Shown here piece by piece: positions 15,506-26,084 of a DNA stretch of 36,447 nt. The position numbers and the translations under genes were made by a program. The first letter of the stretch is position 1. The number at the start of each line of letters is the position of its first letter. Origin of the DNA: Winslowiella iniecta (GTDB taxonomy: Bacteria; Pseudomonadota; Gammaproteobacteria; Enterobacterales; Enterobacteriaceae); contig NZ_JRXE01000015.1 of NCBI RefSeq assembly GCF_001267535.1, positions 77,216 through 113,662 on the forward strand. Reading direction: 5' to 3'. The notes under the pieces are model-generated. The model was not told where the DNA came from. It ran no database searches and was given only the letters and a program-made list of their open reading frames with translations.

Positions 15506-16960
15506 GTGTCTGAACTGTCTCAACTATCACCACAGCCACTGTGGGATATTTTTGCCAAAATCTGCTCTATCCCGCATCCCTCTTATCATGAAGAAGCGCT
15601 GGCCGAACATATTCTGTCGTGGGCTAAAGAGAAAGGCTTCTGGGTCGACCGCGATAACGTGGGCAATATTCTGATCCGTAAACCGGCAACGCCGGGGATG
15701 GAAAACCGCAAGCCGGTGGCGTTACAGGCGCACCTGGATATGGTGCCACAGAAAAATAATGACACGGTGCACGACTTTACTAAAGATCCGATTCAGCCAT
15801 GGGTTGACGGCGAGTGGGTAAAAGCGCGCGGCACCACGCTGGGTGCGGATAACGGTATCGGCATGGCTTCTGCGCTGGCAGTGCTGGCCGACGACAGCGT
15901 TGAACACGGCCCGCTGGAAGTGCTGCTGACCATGACCGAAGAAGCCGGAATGGACGGTGCTTTTGGTCTGCAGGCTGGCTGGATGCAAGCCGATATCCTG
16001 ATCAATACCGATTCCGAAGAGGAAGGTGAAATCTATATGGGCTGCGCAGGCGGCATCGATTTCATCACGACTCTGTCCGTTGAGCGCGAAGCAATTCCGG
16101 CAGGTTTTGAAACGCTGAAGTTAACGGTCAAAGGCCTGAAGGGCGGCCACTCCGGTTGCGACATTCATGTCGGCCTTGGTAACGCCAACAAACTGCTGGC
16201 ACGTTTCCTTGCCACTCAGAAAGCGCTGGATCTGCGTCTGATCGACTTTACCGGTGGTACGCTGCGTAACGCGATTCCGCGTGAAGCCGTTGCCACGCTG
16301 GCGGTTGCTGCGGATCACGTCGATGCGCTGAAAGCCGCCGCGACCGGTTTCCTCGCCACGCTGCAAAATGAGCTCAGCGCCAAAGAGAAGAACGTCAATG
16401 TGCTGGTTGAACCGCTGGCCAGCGAAACTCAGGCGCTGACCAACAGCAGCCGTGACCGTTTCCTGGCGCTGCTGAACAGCACGCCAAATGGCGTAATTCG
16501 TCACTCCGATGTGATGAAAGGCGTGGTGGAAACCTCACTGAATGTCGGTGTGGTGTCGATCAATGATAACGAAGCTGAAATCATCTGCCTGATTCGCTCA
16601 CTGATCGACAGCGGTAAAGATTACGTGGTGGAAATGCTGACTTCCCTCGGTGAACTGGCCGGTGCGAAAACCGCACCAAAAGGCGGTTATCCGGGCTGGC
16701 AGCCTGATGCCAGCTCGCCAGTGATGGCGCTGGTGCGTGAAACCTATGAGAAGCTGTTTAACCGCACGCCGAACATTCAGGTGATTCACGCCGGTCTGGA
16801 ATGTGGTCTGTTTAAGAAGCCTTATCCGGAAATGGATATGGTTTCTATCGGGCCGACCATTACCGGTCCACATTCGCCAGATGAGCAAGTGCATATCGAA
16901 AGCGTTGGCCTGTACTGGAAACTGCTGACCGAACTGCTGCGCGTCATTCCGGCGAAATAA
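15506..16960 (+). CDS. pepD: Aminoacyl-histidine dipeptidase (peptidase D)
   Basis: A 484-residue cytoplasmic M20-family zinc peptidase that hydrolyses Xaa-His (carnosine-like) and other dipeptides. Metal and catalytic residues are visible: H76 and D78 in LQAHLDMVP, D115 in TLGADNGIG, the E145-E146 pair in TMTEEAGMDG, and INTDSEEEGEI. I start at GTG 15506: AGGAG lies 8 nt upstream and the resulting SELSQLSPQPLWDIFAKIC is the E. coli N-terminus. The 49-codon extension covers the leader region only. It converges on the catalase gene, separated by a shared terminator. Confidence 0.96.
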   Translation: MSELSQLSPQPLWDIFAKICSIPHPSYHEEALAEHILSWAKEKGFWVDRDNVGNILIRKPATPGMENRKPVALQAHLDMVPQKNNDTVHDFTKDPIQPWVDGEWVKARGTTLGADNGIGMASALAVLADDSVEHGPLEVLLTMTEEAGMDGAFGLQAGWMQADILINTDSEEEGEIYMGCAGGIDFITTLSVEREAIPAGFETLKLTVKGLKGGHSGCDIHVGLGNANKLLARFLATQKALDLRLIDFTGGTLRNAIPREAVATLAVAADHVDALKAAATGFLATLQNELSAKEKNVNVLVEPLASETQALTNSSRDRFLALLNSTPNGVIRHSDVMKGVVETSLNVGVVSINDNEAEIICLIRSLIDSGKDYVVEMLTSLGELAGAKTAPKGGYPGWQPDASSPVMALVRETYEKLFNRTPNIQVIHAGLECGLFKKPYPEMDMVSIGPTITGPHSPDEQVHIESVGLYWKLLTELLRVIPAK

Positions 16961-16970
16961 ACACGACCAG

Positions 16971-16990
16971 GGGCGGCGAAAACGCCGCCT
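16971..16990. terminator. Bidirectional hairpin terminator, GGCGGCG family, copy 1
   Basis: GGCGGCG and CGCCGCC arms with loop AAAA, between the convergent pepD and catalase stops. It shares its arms with hairpins at 24724, 27120 and (variant) 32935. Confidence 0.75.
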
Positions 16991-16996
16991 TAACGA

Positions 16997-18436
16997 TTAT
17001 TTCAGCTGACTTAACGCCTGCTCGACACCTGCACCGTAGGCCTCATCGACCTGTTTAAATAGCGCAATCTGACGTTGTTGAATAAACTCCGGCACCTGAC
17101 ACAGCTCACCCGCGATACGCTGGAACATCCGCTGATGCTCGTCGTCACTCAGCAGATTAAACAGCGCGCGTGGTTGCGAGAAGTCATCTTCATCTTCGCG
17201 ATAATTCCAGTGATCGGCTGCACCTTCCAGCGACAGTGGCGGTTCACTAAAGTCCGGCTGCTCCTGGAAGACGTTAAAACTGTTTGGCTCGTAAGTCGCA
17301 CCATTACCGCTGTTGCCGTCAATGCGCATCGCACCATCGCGGTGATAATTATGGAACGGGCAGCGCGGCGCATTTACCGGAATCTGATGATGATTCACCC
17401 CTAAACGGTAACGATGTGCATCACCATAAGAGAACAGACGCCCTTGCAACATGCGGTCTGGCGAGAAGCCAATACCCGGTACCACATTTGCCGGACTCAT
17501 TGCCACCTGTTCAACCTCGGCAAAGTAATTATCCGGGTTACGGTTCAGTTCAAACTCACCCACCTCAATCAGCGGATAATCACCGTGTGGCCACACTTTC
17601 GTCAGGTCAAAAGGGTTATAGAGGGTTTGTGATGCTTCGGCTTCCGGCATGACCTGGATATAGAACTTCCAGCGCGGGAAATCACCGGCTTCGATAGCGT
17701 CATACAGATCGCGTTGTGAACTCTCACGATCTTTACCGATTAACTGCTCCGCTTCCTCGTCCATCAGGTTCTGAATGCCTTGCTGGCACTTCATATGGAA
17801 TTTAACCCAGAATCGTTCCTGCTGATCGTTGATAAAGCTATAGGTATGACTACCAAAACCGTGGATGTGTCGGTAAGAGTGAGGCAATCCGCGATCGCTA
17901 AAGTCGATGGTCAGCTGATGCAGTGATTCCGGTAGTTGAGAGAAGAAATCCCATTTGTAAGTCGGATTACGCAAATTGGTGCGCGGGTCGCGTTTCACCA
18001 CGTGGTTCAGATCGGGGAACTTCAGCGGATCGCGCAGGTAAAATACCGGCGTGTTATTGCCGACCAGATCCCAGTTCCCCTCTTCGGTGTAAAACTTCAG
18101 TGAAAAGCCACGAATATCTCGTTCTGCATCGGCACCGCCACGTTCACCGGCGACGGTTGAGAAACGAATAAACAGGTCGGTTTTTTTGCCGATCTCAGAG
18201 AAGATCTTTGCGCGGGTAAAGCGGGTGACATCATGGGTGACAGTGAAGGTGCCATAAGCGCCGGAACCTTTCGCGTGCATGCGACGCTCGGGAATCACTT
18301 CGCGGTCAAAATGTGCCAGCTTTTCCAGAAACCAGACGTCCTGTAACAGCATTGGGCCGCGTCGTCCGGCGGTCATCGAATTATTATTATGGGCGACCGG
18401 CGCGCCAGCAGCGGTGGTGAGGCCTTTTTTGCTCAT
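16997..18436 (-). CDS. katA: Monofunctional haem catalase (KatA type, small subunit)
   Basis: A 479-residue catalase that dismutates hydrogen peroxide. Catalytic His54 sits in [12 protein letters not shown], Asn127 in VGNNTPVF, and the proximal haem ligand Tyr337 in [14 protein letters not shown]. Length and the absence of the C-terminal flavodoxin-like domain place it among small-subunit, NADPH-binding (clade 3) catalases, unlike KatE or the bifunctional KatG of E. coli. It is inserted between pepD and dinB, where E. coli carries other genes. The start ATG is preceded by AGAGAG. Peroxide-responsive control (OxyR) is likely by analogy, but I see no site I can defend in the 178-bp upstream region. 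Confidence 0.93.
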   Translation of the reverse strand: MSKKGLTTAAGAPVAHNNNSMTAGRRGPMLLQDVWFLEKLAHFDREVIPERRMHAKGSGAYGTFTVTHDVTRFTRAKIFSEIGKKTDLFIRFSTVAGERGGADAERDIRGFSLKFYTEEGNWDLVGNNTPVFYLRDPLKFPDLNHVVKRDPRTNLRNPTYKWDFFSQLPESLHQLTIDFSDRGLPHSYRHIHGFGSHTYSFINDQQERFWVKFHMKCQQGIQNLMDEEAEQLIGKDRESSQRDLYDAIEAGDFPRWKFYIQVMPEAEASQTLYNPFDLTKVWPHGDYPLIEVGEFELNRNPDNYFAEVEQVAMSPANVVPGIGFSPDRMLQGRLFSYGDAHRYRLGVNHHQIPVNAPRCPFHNYHRDGAMRIDGNSGNGATYEPNSFNVFQEQPDFSEPPLSLEGAADHWNYREDEDDFSQPRALFNLLSDDEHQRMFQRIAGELCQVPEFIQQRQIALFKQVDEAYGAGVEQALSQLK

Positions 18437-18614
18437 TGCGGTTTCTCTCTTATGAATAAAACGGAGAAAGGTTTACATTATGTAATCCTGATAATTAATG
18501 GGATTGCTAAGTATCAGTTCTATTGTCCGCTCGGACCTTGATCTCTGGCAATCTGGCAAAAACTATCACTGCTATTTATGAAACGGATGCGGCAAAAAGA
18601 GCATACCGTTGTTT

Positions 18615-19670
18615 TTAAAGCCCCAACAACAATTGCCGCTCTAACTGCGGGTCAAGCAACGTCACATGCACACCGACCAGCCGCACGCCACGCCCACCGC
18701 GCCGGTCGTCCCAGGTCTTCTTTGCCAGCTCGATAAGATCGTCTTTATTCAGCACCGGCCAGACATGCTCCTGAGTCGTCAACTGGAAATCATTAAACTT
18801 CAGCTTTACGCCCTGCCGGGCAATATGCCGATCCGGTTTAATCGCCGTCAGCCGACGCTCCAGCTCATCATACAAATAATCGAGGATTTTCAGACACTCT
18901 TCCCAGCTATGAATATCTTCCGAAAGCGTGCGCTCAACGCCCAGCGACTTACGTTCGCGCTCGGTAATCACTTCGCGATCGTCAATACCGTTACTGCGCT
19001 CCCACAGCACCCGACCAAATTTACCGAAGCGCTTTAACAGCATTGCCAGATCGCTTTTTTGTACATCGGCGCAGCTGTACAACCCCTGCTCTTCCAGCTT
19101 TTTTGCCGTCACTTTGCCCACTCCCGGAATTTTCACCAGCGGCAAGGTGTGTAAAAAACCCGGCATCTGTTCCGGCGTAATCACAAACTGGCCGTCTGGC
19201 TTATTCAGATCCGAGGCAATTTTGGCGAGGAATTTAATCGGCGCGATACCGGCTGAGGCGGTAAGATTCAGCTCACGCTTGATAGTTTGCCGAATTTCTC
19301 GCGCCATTAATGTCGCCGAGCCGTGGCAATGTTCACTGTCAGTGACATCCAGATAAGCCTCATCCAGCGAAAGCGGTTCAATTAATGTGGTATAGCGCGA
19401 GAAGATTTCGCGAATATGGCTGGAAGCCGCTTTATAGGCGTCAAACCGGCCAGGAATGACTTTCAGATGCGGGCAGAGTTTCAGCGCCATGGCGGTAGAC
19501 ATCGCGCTGTGCACGCCATATTTACGCGCCGGATAGTTGGCTGTGCTGATCACGCCGCGCTGTTTCTGGCTGCCGCCAATAGCAATCGGGATATCACGCA
19601 AAGCAGGATTGTCGCGCATTTCGACCGCAGCGAAAAAGCAGTCCATATCGACGTGAATGATTTTACGCAT
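18615..19670 (-). CDS. dinB: DNA polymerase IV (Y-family)
   Basis: A 351-residue translesion polymerase without proofreading. Catalytic acidic residues are D8 (IIHVDMDCFFAAVE) and D103-E104 (SLDEAYLDVT); F13 is the steric-gate residue. The thumb contains two helix-hairpin-helix segments (KIPGVGKVTAKKLEE), the little finger spans about residues 240-341, and the C-terminal QLERQLLLGL is a beta-clamp-binding motif. I start at the ATG at 19670, with GGAGGGGG upstream, which gives the E. coli length; the 6-codon extension lies over the ribosome site. A LexA box overlaps the upstream region, so it is SOS-regulated. Confidence 0.97.
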   Translation of the reverse strand: MRKIIHVDMDCFFAAVEMRDNPALRDIPIAIGGSQKQRGVISTANYPARKYGVHSAMSTAMALKLCPHLKVIPGRFDAYKAASSHIREIFSRYTTLIEPLSLDEAYLDVTDSEHCHGSATLMAREIRQTIKRELNLTASAGIAPIKFLAKIASDLNKPDGQFVITPEQMPGFLHTLPLVKIPGVGKVTAKKLEEQGLYSCADVQKSDLAMLLKRFGKFGRVLWERSNGIDDREVITERERKSLGVERTLSEDIHSWEECLKILDYLYDELERRLTAIKPDRHIARQGVKLKFNDFQLTTQEHVWPVLNKDDLIELAKKTWDDRRGGRGVRLVGVHVTLLDPQLERQLLLGL

Positions 19671-19687
19671 ATCCCCCTCCGGCATCA

Positions 19688-19703
19688 CTGGATAAGTATA
19701 CAG
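19688..19703 (-). promoter_or_regulatory. LexA (SOS) box of dinB
   Basis: On the minus strand CTGTATACTTATCCAG: a CTGT-N8-xCAG LexA box with one deviation in the distal half (C for A), 18 bp upstream of the dinB ATG. The E. coli dinB box, as I recall it, has the same deviation. Confidence 0.85.
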
Positions 19704-19927
19704 TTAAAAAACCAGGATTCAAGTGGGGTAAATGACCGTGTCATCGGCCACAATGCCCGCCACAAAGGGGATTCGTCTCGCAGTTATCAGGATTAATCTC
19801 GGTCAGCATCTTGATAAAAAAACAGACAATGTTAATGTTGCGCTGCGATAGCGGACTTTTCCGATAATGCATGTATCAGGCGTCGCCAGACGTCGCATTT
19901 CAACCCCTCTATTTCAAGGGAAACCGA

Positions 19928-20668
19928 ATGGGCAAAATCGCACTGCTGTTTGCGATGATTTTTATGCCAGCCGTCAGCATGGCCATCGTACCTGAACCTG
20001 TTCAGCCGCTGGCTCCGGTAAGCAAAGAGTTAAAGAAACAATTAATCGGCACGCCGGTTTATCTGCAAATCTTCAAAGAAGAGCGGACGCTGGAACTGTA
20101 TGGAAAAATCGGCAACGAATATCGTCTGCTGGACAGCTATCGCATCTGCAATTTTTCCGGTGGTCTTGGCCCGAAACAGCGCCAGGGCGACTTTAAAAGC
20201 CCGGAGGGTTTCTACACCGTTACCCAGCGCCAGTTAAAACCTGACAGCCGTTTCTATCGCGCCATCAATATTGGCTTCCCTAATGAGTACGATCGTCAGC
20301 AGGGTTATGACGGTAAATATCTGATGATTCATGGTGATTGCGTGTCGGTCGGCTGTTATGCGATGACTAACGCCTATATGGATGAGATTTTTACTTACGT
20401 CAACGCCGCACTGCGTAATGGTCAGTCAGAAATCAGCGTCAGTATTTATCCGTTCCGCATGACGGAAAGTAATATGCAGCGCCATCGTAACTCTTATTTT
20501 GCGGCGTTCTGGAAGCAGTTGCAGCCGGGATATGCGTGGTTTGTTGAGCATCGCCAGCCGCCAAATGTCAGCGTGAATTCCGGCAAATATGTGCTGAATG
20601 GCAGCCCGGTAATGAACGACCAGTCAGCACCTGCGGGATCACTCTTCGCGCTCACCAAGACAAAATAG
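19928..20668 (+). CDS. ldtF: YkuD-domain periplasmic protein YafK (LdtF/DpaA)
   Basis: A 246-residue secreted protein. It has a Sec signal ([19 protein letters not shown]) and a YkuD domain with the active-site stretch [16 protein letters not shown] (His, Ser, Cys). In E. coli YafK/LdtF/DpaA hydrolyses the bond between peptidoglycan diaminopimelate and Braun's lipoprotein, releasing Lpp, rather than forming 3-3 cross-links. I start at the ATG at 19928; the 19-codon extension would bury the signal peptide. Its last 30 bp overlap the 3' end of yafJ on the opposite strand, so the two transcripts are antisense there. Confidence 0.93.
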   Translation: MGKIALLFAMIFMPAVSMAIVPEPVQPLAPVSKELKKQLIGTPVYLQIFKEERTLELYGKIGNEYRLLDSYRICNFSGGLGPKQRQGDFKSPEGFYTVTQRQLKPDSRFYRAINIGFPNEYDRQQGYDGKYLMIHGDCVSVGCYAMTNAYMDEIFTYVNAALRNGQSEISVSIYPFRMTESNMQRHRNSYFAAFWKQLQPGYAWFVEHRQPPNVSVNSGKYVLNGSPVMNDQSAPAGSLFALTKTK

Positions 20669-21406
20669 CACCCACTCTCCGGGTTCAATTTTGTTCCAGG
20701 TCTCATTGCCGGTTAGCGGCTGCGTTGCTATCACCGTGACCACGTCATTTGGCGTGGTCTGCTTCTGAAAATCAATTTCCACATCCTGATCGAGCAGTTT
20801 GGCTTTGCCAAACGGCGCACGACGGGTGATCCAGAACAGATTGGTCGAGCAGAACGCCATCAGATAACGGCCATCCGACAGCAGCATATTAAATACGCCC
20901 TTCTCACGCAGTTCCGCCGCCAGCTCAGCAATATAACGAAATACCGCTGGCCAGTTACCCGGCGTACGCGGATAACGGCTGGTCAACTTATGCAGCAACC
21001 AGCAAAATGCCTTCTCACTGTCGGTCTCACCAATCGGGCGAAACTGGCCGGTTTCCAGCCCGCGATAGCCTTTCAGCTGGCCATTATGGGCATAGGTCCA
21101 GTTGCGCCCCCACACCTCACGGGTAAACGGATGGGTATTTTCCAGCGAGACTTCCCCCCGGTTGGCCTGGCGAATATGCGCCACCACCGAGTGTGATTTT
21201 ATCGGGTATTCCTGCACCAGCCGCGCAATCGGCGAATTAAAGCTCGGCTGCGGATCTTTAAATGTGCGGCAGCCTTTACCTTCGTAAAAGGTAATACCCC
21301 AGCCGTCTTTATGCGGCCCGGTTCCACCACCACGCTGCACCAGACCGGTAAAGCTAAAGCAGATGTCCGTTGGGACGTTAGCGCTCATCCCGAGCAGTTC
21401 GCACAT
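20639..21406 (-). CDS. yafJ: Class II glutamine amidotransferase-like protein YafJ
   Basis: A 255-residue cytoplasmic Ntn-hydrolase with catalytic Cys2 ([12 protein letters not shown]), which becomes the N-terminus after Met removal. [31 protein letters not shown] and YAHNGQLKG are class II glutaminase blocks. No synthetase or acceptor domain is fused, so the ammonia acceptor is unknown, as for E. coli YafJ (255 residues). It lies downstream of gmhA on the same strand with a hairpin in between, and ends in a 30-bp convergent overlap with yafK. Confidence 0.93.
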   Translation of the reverse strand: MCELLGMSANVPTDICFSFTGLVQRGGGTGPHKDGWGITFYEGKGCRTFKDPQPSFNSPIARLVQEYPIKSHSVVAHIRQANRGEVSLENTHPFTREVWGRNWTYAHNGQLKGYRGLETGQFRPIGETDSEKAFCWLLHKLTSRYPRTPGNWPAVFRYIAELAAELREKGVFNMLLSDGRYLMAFCSTNLFWITRRAPFGKAKLLDQDVEIDFQKQTTPNDVVTVIATQPLTGNETWNKIEPGEWVLFCLGEREE

Positions 21407-21431
21407 AGTGATGACCTCGAAAATCAGTAAA

Positions 21432-21451
21432 TTCCCCCGCTCACGGGGGAA
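21432..21451. terminator. Hairpin between gmhA and yafJ
   Basis: TTCCCCCG and CGGGGGAA with a 4-nt loop, just after the gmhA stop in the direction of transcription. The T tract on the minus side is weak, so partial read-through into yafJ is plausible. Confidence 0.65.
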
Positions 21452-21460
21452 AAGCGTGGC

Positions 21461-22039
21461 TTACTTGACCATCTCTTTTTCAATTAACAGGATCAGGATA
21501 TGAATCACTTTAATGTGAATTTCCTGAATACGGTCAGCATAGCCGAAATGCGGCACGCGAATTTCCACGTCTGCCGAGCCATCCATTTTACCGCCGTCTT
21601 TGCCGGTCAGGGTGATCACTTTCATCCCCTGCGCACGTGCCGCTTCAATCGCTTTCATCACGTTCGCTGAGTTGCCAGAGGTCGAGATACCCAGCAGCAC
21701 ATCGCCGCTGCGGCCTACCGCTTCAATATAGCGTGAGAACACGAAGTCATAACCAAAGTCGTTGCTGACGCAGGAGATATGGCTGACGTCCGAAATGGCA
21801 ATCGCCGGATAGCCCGGACGGTTGTCGCGATAACGGCCGGTCAGCTCTTCCGCGAAGTGCATGGCATCACAATGTGAACCGCCATTACCGCAGGAAAGCA
21901 CTTTGCCGCCAGCTTTAAAGGCGTCCGCCAGCAGCACCGCTGCGCGCTGAATGGCATGAATGTTGGCATCGTCGCTCAGAAATTTATTAAGGGTATCGGC
22001 AGCTTCATTTAGCTCTGAACGAATAATATCCTGGTACAT
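21461..22039 (-). CDS. gmhA: Sedoheptulose-7-phosphate isomerase
   Basis: A 192-residue cytoplasmic enzyme of the SIS-domain family. It isomerises sedoheptulose 7-phosphate to D-glycero-D-manno-heptose 7-phosphate, the first step toward ADP-heptose for the lipopolysaccharide inner core. Blocks are [23 protein letters not shown], [28 protein letters not shown], [11 protein letters not shown] and the C-terminal [20 protein letters not shown] start at the ATG at 22039 ([14 protein letters not shown]), with AAAGGA upstream, matching E. coli (192 residues, also called lpcA). The 26-codon extension is not conserved. It is divergent from fadE. Confidence 0.96.
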   Translation of the reverse strand: MYQDIIRSELNEAADTLNKFLSDDANIHAIQRAAVLLADAFKAGGKVLSCGNGGSHCDAMHFAEELTGRYRDNRPGYPAIAISDVSHISCVSNDFGYDFVFSRYIEAVGRSGDVLLGISTSGNSANVMKAIEAARAQGMKVITLTGKDGGKMDGSADVEIRVPHFGYADRIQEIHIKVIHILILLIEKEMVK

Positions 22040-22227
22040 AGGGATGTCCTTTGGAGGAAAGAGAGTCAGCGCCAAGTTTACCGGAATGGGGGGTAAGCGA
22101 AAAGCATCGCGCAGCACAAGCGATAGCTTTGACTTTTAATGCGGTCGGAGTGTGAGCCAGGTTGTAGTTATTATGTAAACACATTGCTAACAATCATGAT
22201 CTGCTCTAAACCTGTAGTAACGGTTTC

Positions 22228-22244
22228 AACAGGTCAGACCTCTT
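22228..22244 (+). promoter_or_regulatory. FadR operator upstream of fadE
   Basis: AACAGGTCAGACCTCTT contains the FadR core GGTC-N-GACC and lies 22 bp before the fadE start. Repression by FadR, relieved by long-chain acyl-CoA, is the known control of fadE in E. coli. Confidence 0.78.
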
Positions 22245-22266
22245 ACTACTTACGGAGCGGTTCATT

Positions 22267-24711
22267 ATGATGGTTCTCAGTATTATCGCGACGATTGTGC
22301 TGACAGGCGCACTCTTCTATCACCGCGTAAATCTGATGCTCAGTAGCGTGATTCTGCTGGTGTGGACGGCTGCCATGGCGCTGTTATCCCTCTGGACACC
22401 CTGGCTACTGGTGCCGCTGGCGCTTATTCTGCTGCCCTTCAACGTGCTGTCGATACGCCGGGCGATGTTCTCTAAACCGATGCTGCAAACTTTCCAGAAA
22501 GTGATGCCGCCGATGTCGCGCACTGAAAAAGAAGCGATTGATGCCGGGACTACCTGGTGGGAAGGCGATCTGTTTCGCGGCAATCCTGACTGGGAAAAAC
22601 TGCACAACTATCCGCAGCCGCGCCTGACCGAAGCCGAGCAGGCATTCCTCGATGGCCCGGTATCCGAAGCCTGCCGTATGGCCAATGACTTCCGGATCAC
22701 CCATGAAATGGCCGATTTGCCGCCGGAACTGTGGGCGTATTTGAAAGAGCATCGCTTCTTCGCCATGATTATCAAAAAAGAGTACGGCGGGCTGGCGTTT
22801 TCCGCTTACGCCCAGGCGCAAGTGCTGCAAAAACTGGCCGGGGTCTCGGGAATTCTGGCGATTACCGTCGGCGTACCTAACTCACTCGGCCCGGGCGAAC
22901 TGCTGCAACATTACGGCACCGAGGAGCAGAAAGATCATTATCTGCCGCGTCTGGCGCGCGGTGAGGAGATCCCTTGCTTTGCGCTGACCAGCCCGGAAGC
23001 AGGCTCCGATGCCGGTGCGATTCCCGATAGCGGCGTGGTCTGTATGGGCGACTGGCAAGGTCAGCAGGTGTTAGGTATGCGCCTGACCTGGAACAAGCGC
23101 TATATTACGCTGGCTCCGATTGCGACCGTACTCGGACTGGCGTTTAAACTGTCTGACCCGGAACATCTGCTGGGTGACATTGAAGAATTGGGCATTACCT
23201 GTGCGCTGATCCCAACCAGCACCCCAGGTGTGGAAATTGGCCGTCGCCACTTCCCGCTTAACGTACCGTTCCAGAACGGCCCGACGCAAGGCCGGGATAT
23301 TTTTGTGCCGATTGATTACATCATTGGCGGGCCAAAGATGGCCGGTCAGGGCTGGCGCATGCTGGTGGAATGTCTCTCTGTCGGACGCGGCATTACCCTG
23401 CCGTCCAACTCTACCGGCAGCTTAAAAACCATCGCGCTGGCGATTGGTGCTTACGCGCATATTCGTCGCCAGTTCAAACTGCCGATCGGTAAAATGGAAG
23501 GGATTGAAGAGCCATTAGCGCGTATCGCCGGGAATGCTTATGTGATGGACGCGGCGGCCTCGCTGATTACTTACGGCATTGTGCTGGGAGAAAAACCGGC
23601 GGTGCTGTCGGCTATTGTCAAATATCACTGTACCCATCGCGGTCAGCGCGCCATCGTCGATGCGATGGATATTGCGGGCGGTAAAGGCATTATGCTCGGT
23701 AACAGCAACTTCCTCGCCCGCGCTTATCAGGGCGCACCGATTGCGATTACCGTTGAAGGTGCCAATATTCTCACCCGCAGCATGATTATCTTTGGTCAGG
23801 GCGCGATTCGCTGCCATCCGTATGTATTGCAGGAGATGGCGGCGGCGCAGAACAATGACGTTAATGCCTTTGATCACGCACTGTTCAGCCATATTGGTCA
23901 TGTTGGCAGTAATAATGTCCGCAGCCTGTGGCTGGGGCTGACCGGCGGTCGCACCAGTCAATCCCCTACCCGCGATGCGACCCGTCGCTACTATCAGCAT
24001 CTGAACCGTATCAGTGCCAACCTGGCGTTGCTGTCGGATATTTCGATGTCGGTGCTGGGCGGCAGCCTGAAACGTCGTGAGCGTATTTCTGCGCGACTGG
24101 GCGATATTCTCAGCCAGCTGTATCTGGCTTCGGCGGCGCTGAAACGCTATGAAGATGAAGGTCGTAATGAAGCCGATCTGCCGCTGGTGCACTGGGGCGT
24201 GCAGGATGCGCTGAATCAGGCTGAGATCGCTATCGACGACTTGCTGCGCAACTTCCCGAATCGTCTGGTGGCGGGTGTGCTGCGCGTGGTGATTTTCCCG
24301 ACCGGTCGTCACTGTCGTGCGCCGTCTGACCGCCTCGATCATCAACTGGCGCGGATTCTGCAACTGCCGTCGGCCACCCGCAGCCGTTTAGGCCGTGGAC
24401 AGTATCTGACGCCGGGCGAACATAATCCGGCGGGCCAGCTGGAAGAAGCGTTGCAGGATGTGATGGCGGCGGAAGTGATTCATGATCGTCTGTGCAAACA
24501 GCTGAAGAAAAACCTGTCGTTCACCCGGCTGGATAAACTGGCAACCCGCGGTTTGCAGGAAGGCTGGATCAGCGAACAGGAAGCGCAAATACTCAGTCGT
24601 GCTGAAGAGAGCCGTCTGCGTTCGATTAACGTCGACGACTTCGAGGCTGATGCGCTGGCCACTCAACCACGAAAGGAAGAAAAACCGGCAAGGAAGATTG
24701 AGGCGGCGTAG
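22267..24711 (+). CDS. fadE: Acyl-CoA dehydrogenase FadE
   Basis: An 814-residue membrane-associated flavoenzyme that performs the first dehydrogenation of fatty-acid beta-oxidation, passing electrons toward ETF. Two N-terminal hydrophobic segments (residues 1-65) anchor it. The acyl-CoA dehydrogenase core includes [57 protein letters not shown] and [23 protein letters not shown]. The C-terminal DUF1974 region carries [20 protein letters not shown] and [20 protein letters not shown]. Length equals E. coli. A FadR box precedes it. It converges on mtnK, whereas in E. coli this flank carries yafV and ivy. Confidence 0.96.
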   Translation: MMVLSIIATIVLTGALFYHRVNLMLSSVILLVWTAAMALLSLWTPWLLVPLALILLPFNVLSIRRAMFSKPMLQTFQKVMPPMSRTEKEAIDAGTTWWEGDLFRGNPDWEKLHNYPQPRLTEAEQAFLDGPVSEACRMANDFRITHEMADLPPELWAYLKEHRFFAMIIKKEYGGLAFSAYAQAQVLQKLAGVSGILAITVGVPNSLGPGELLQHYGTEEQKDHYLPRLARGEEIPCFALTSPEAGSDAGAIPDSGVVCMGDWQGQQVLGMRLTWNKRYITLAPIATVLGLAFKLSDPEHLLGDIEELGITCALIPTSTPGVEIGRRHFPLNVPFQNGPTQGRDIFVPIDYIIGGPKMAGQGWRMLVECLSVGRGITLPSNSTGSLKTIALAIGAYAHIRRQFKLPIGKMEGIEEPLARIAGNAYVMDAAASLITYGIVLGEKPAVLSAIVKYHCTHRGQRAIVDAMDIAGGKGIMLGNSNFLARAYQGAPIAITVEGANILTRSMIIFGQGAIRCHPYVLQEMAAAQNNDVNAFDHALFSHIGHVGSNNVRSLWLGLTGGRTSQSPTRDATRRYYQHLNRISANLALLSDISMSVLGGSLKRRERISARLGDILSQLYLASAALKRYEDEGRNEADLPLVHWGVQDALNQAEIAIDDLLRNFPNRLVAGVLRVVIFPTGRHCRAPSDRLDHQLARILQLPSATRSRLGRGQYLTPGEHNPAGQLEEALQDVMAAEVIHDRLCKQLKKNLSFTRLDKLATRGLQEGWISEQEAQILSRAEESRLRSINVDDFEADALATQPRKEEKPARKIEAA

Positions 24712-24723
24712 ATCATTCGTTTT

Positions 24724-24743
24724 GGGCGGCGTTGTCGCCGCCC
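24724..24743. terminator. Bidirectional hairpin terminator, GGCGGCG family, copy 2
   Basis: GGGCGGCG and CGCCGCCC with loop TTGT, between the convergent fadE and mtnK stops. The 20-mer is the exact reverse complement of the one at 27120-27139. TTT and ATAAT flank it. Confidence 0.8.
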
Positions 24744-24762
24744 ATAATGATTTGCATCGCGA

Positions 24763-25962
24763 TTAACCGTTCTGACGAATACGCGCAATCAACGCATCAA
24801 TATCCTGCACATGCGGTGCCGCCAGGATCAGCGTTTTACCTAAGCTGATGGCATGACGTAAACACTCTTCACGCATCGGCTGATGGTCAATTTTTTTGAT
24901 ATCCGCGACCTGAGAAATGCCGACGGTGCGACGAATCAGCTCGGTTCCACAGAAACCAATCGTGTCCTGCAATACCTTCTGTAAAAACGCCTCGCCATAT
25001 CCCGGATACGCCAGCGCCTGGTCGCGGGTTTTCTCTGCCGCCAGTGCCAGGAAACGTCCGGCAAACGCTTGCCACACTTCACGTACATCGGTTAAGCGCT
25101 GCTCGCGGCCATCGGCGGCTTCACGTGCAGCCAGCAGACCCGGCAATGCGCAGTAGTTAATCAGCAGATTGCCTAATGCAGTACCGACGTCAAACCCAAT
25201 TGGGCCATAGAACCCAAACTCGGCATCAATCGCTTTCAGGCTGTCTTGCGTTACAAAAATCGAACCGCTGTGGATATCCCCGTGCAGCAGCGCTTCCGCC
25301 TGCGACAGAAAACGGTGTTTCAGCCCGGCGACGGCAATTTTCAGCTCGGCATCATCCCGCAGCGTGGCAACGAACTCTTCCAGCTCCGGCGGATACGCAT
25401 TACGTTCATGCACCTGGTAAGGATCGTTAAAGAACAGATCCTCGGTCATTTCGCACAGCTCGGGATTGGTAAAACGGATCACATCCGCTTTTTTCGCATG
25501 CGGATGCTGGAAAAAGTCAGAGGTATGGAACAGCGTCTGTGCCAGATATTCACCCAGCTGGCGGGAAGCCTGTGAGAAGTAGCTGCCTTTAACCAGCTCG
25601 CCGCGCCAGATAGCGTGGTCCGAGAGATCTTCCATCACCATCACCGCTAAGTCGGTGTCGTAATGGAGAATTTTGACGGTGTGCTGCGGGCAGAAACTGC
25701 CGTGCACCTGCAGCGTTTCCGCTTCCAGCCGCGCACGGTCCAGCGTCAGCGGCCAGGACTCCCCCACGCAGCGCACATAAGGCAGCGCCTGCTTAACGAT
25801 AATCCGGCTCTGTCCGGCGTTATCGAAAATCTTAAATACCAGGTTGAGGTTACCATCGCCAATTTCCTGTGCGTCCACCAGCGAAGCGGGATCGCTCAGA
25901 CCGCCAAATTGTCGGGCATATTCCACAGCATCGGTGGCAGTGAACGTACGGTATTGCGACAT
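24763..25962 (-). CDS. mtnK: 5-Methylthioribose kinase
   Basis: A 399-residue cytoplasmic kinase with an aminoglycoside-phosphotransferase-like fold. It phosphorylates methylthioribose at O1, giving the substrate of MtnA, and is the kinase branch of methionine salvage after Pfs/MtnN cleavage of methylthioadenosine. The N-lobe has [14 protein letters not shown] with [10 protein letters not shown]. The catalytic loop is [13 protein letters not shown] (HGDxH), followed by [17 protein letters not shown], which supplies the metal-binding acidic residues. The C-terminal helices ([21 protein letters not shown]) are typical. It is divergent from mtnA over a 122-bp region with MetJ boxes; GAGGAAG precedes the ATG. 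Confidence 0.95.
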   Translation of the reverse strand: MSQYRTFTATDAVEYARQFGGLSDPASLVDAQEIGDGNLNLVFKIFDNAGQSRIIVKQALPYVRCVGESWPLTLDRARLEAETLQVHGSFCPQHTVKILHYDTDLAVMVMEDLSDHAIWRGELVKGSYFSQASRQLGEYLAQTLFHTSDFFQHPHAKKADVIRFTNPELCEMTEDLFFNDPYQVHERNAYPPELEEFVATLRDDAELKIAVAGLKHRFLSQAEALLHGDIHSGSIFVTQDSLKAIDAEFGFYGPIGFDVGTALGNLLINYCALPGLLAAREAADGREQRLTDVREVWQAFAGRFLALAAEKTRDQALAYPGYGEAFLQKVLQDTIGFCGTELIRRTVGISQVADIKKIDHQPMREECLRHAISLGKTLILAAPHVQDIDALIARIRQNG

Positions 25963-26007
25963 TGCCTTCTTCCTCTCGAAACTTTTTATACTTTTATAAT
26001 CAGAACA

Positions 26008-26031
26008 AGCCGTTCAGACGTCTATACTTCC
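26008..26031. promoter_or_regulatory. MetJ operator between mtnK and mtnA
   Basis: Three contiguous 8-bp met boxes: AGCCGTTC, the perfect consensus AGACGTCT (26016-26023) and ATACTTCC. MetJ binds tandem boxes cooperatively with S-adenosylmethionine as corepressor. The position allows repression of both divergent genes. Confidence 0.78.
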
Positions 26032-26084
26032 GCTTTGCATGTTGGCACAATATACCGCACTAACGCAACAGGGATTTCAACCAC

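Noticed and set aside
23515-24363. 282-codon open frame antisense to fadE
   Set aside because: Rich in Arg, Gln and His, as expected from reversed GC-rich codons of fadE; no ribosome site.
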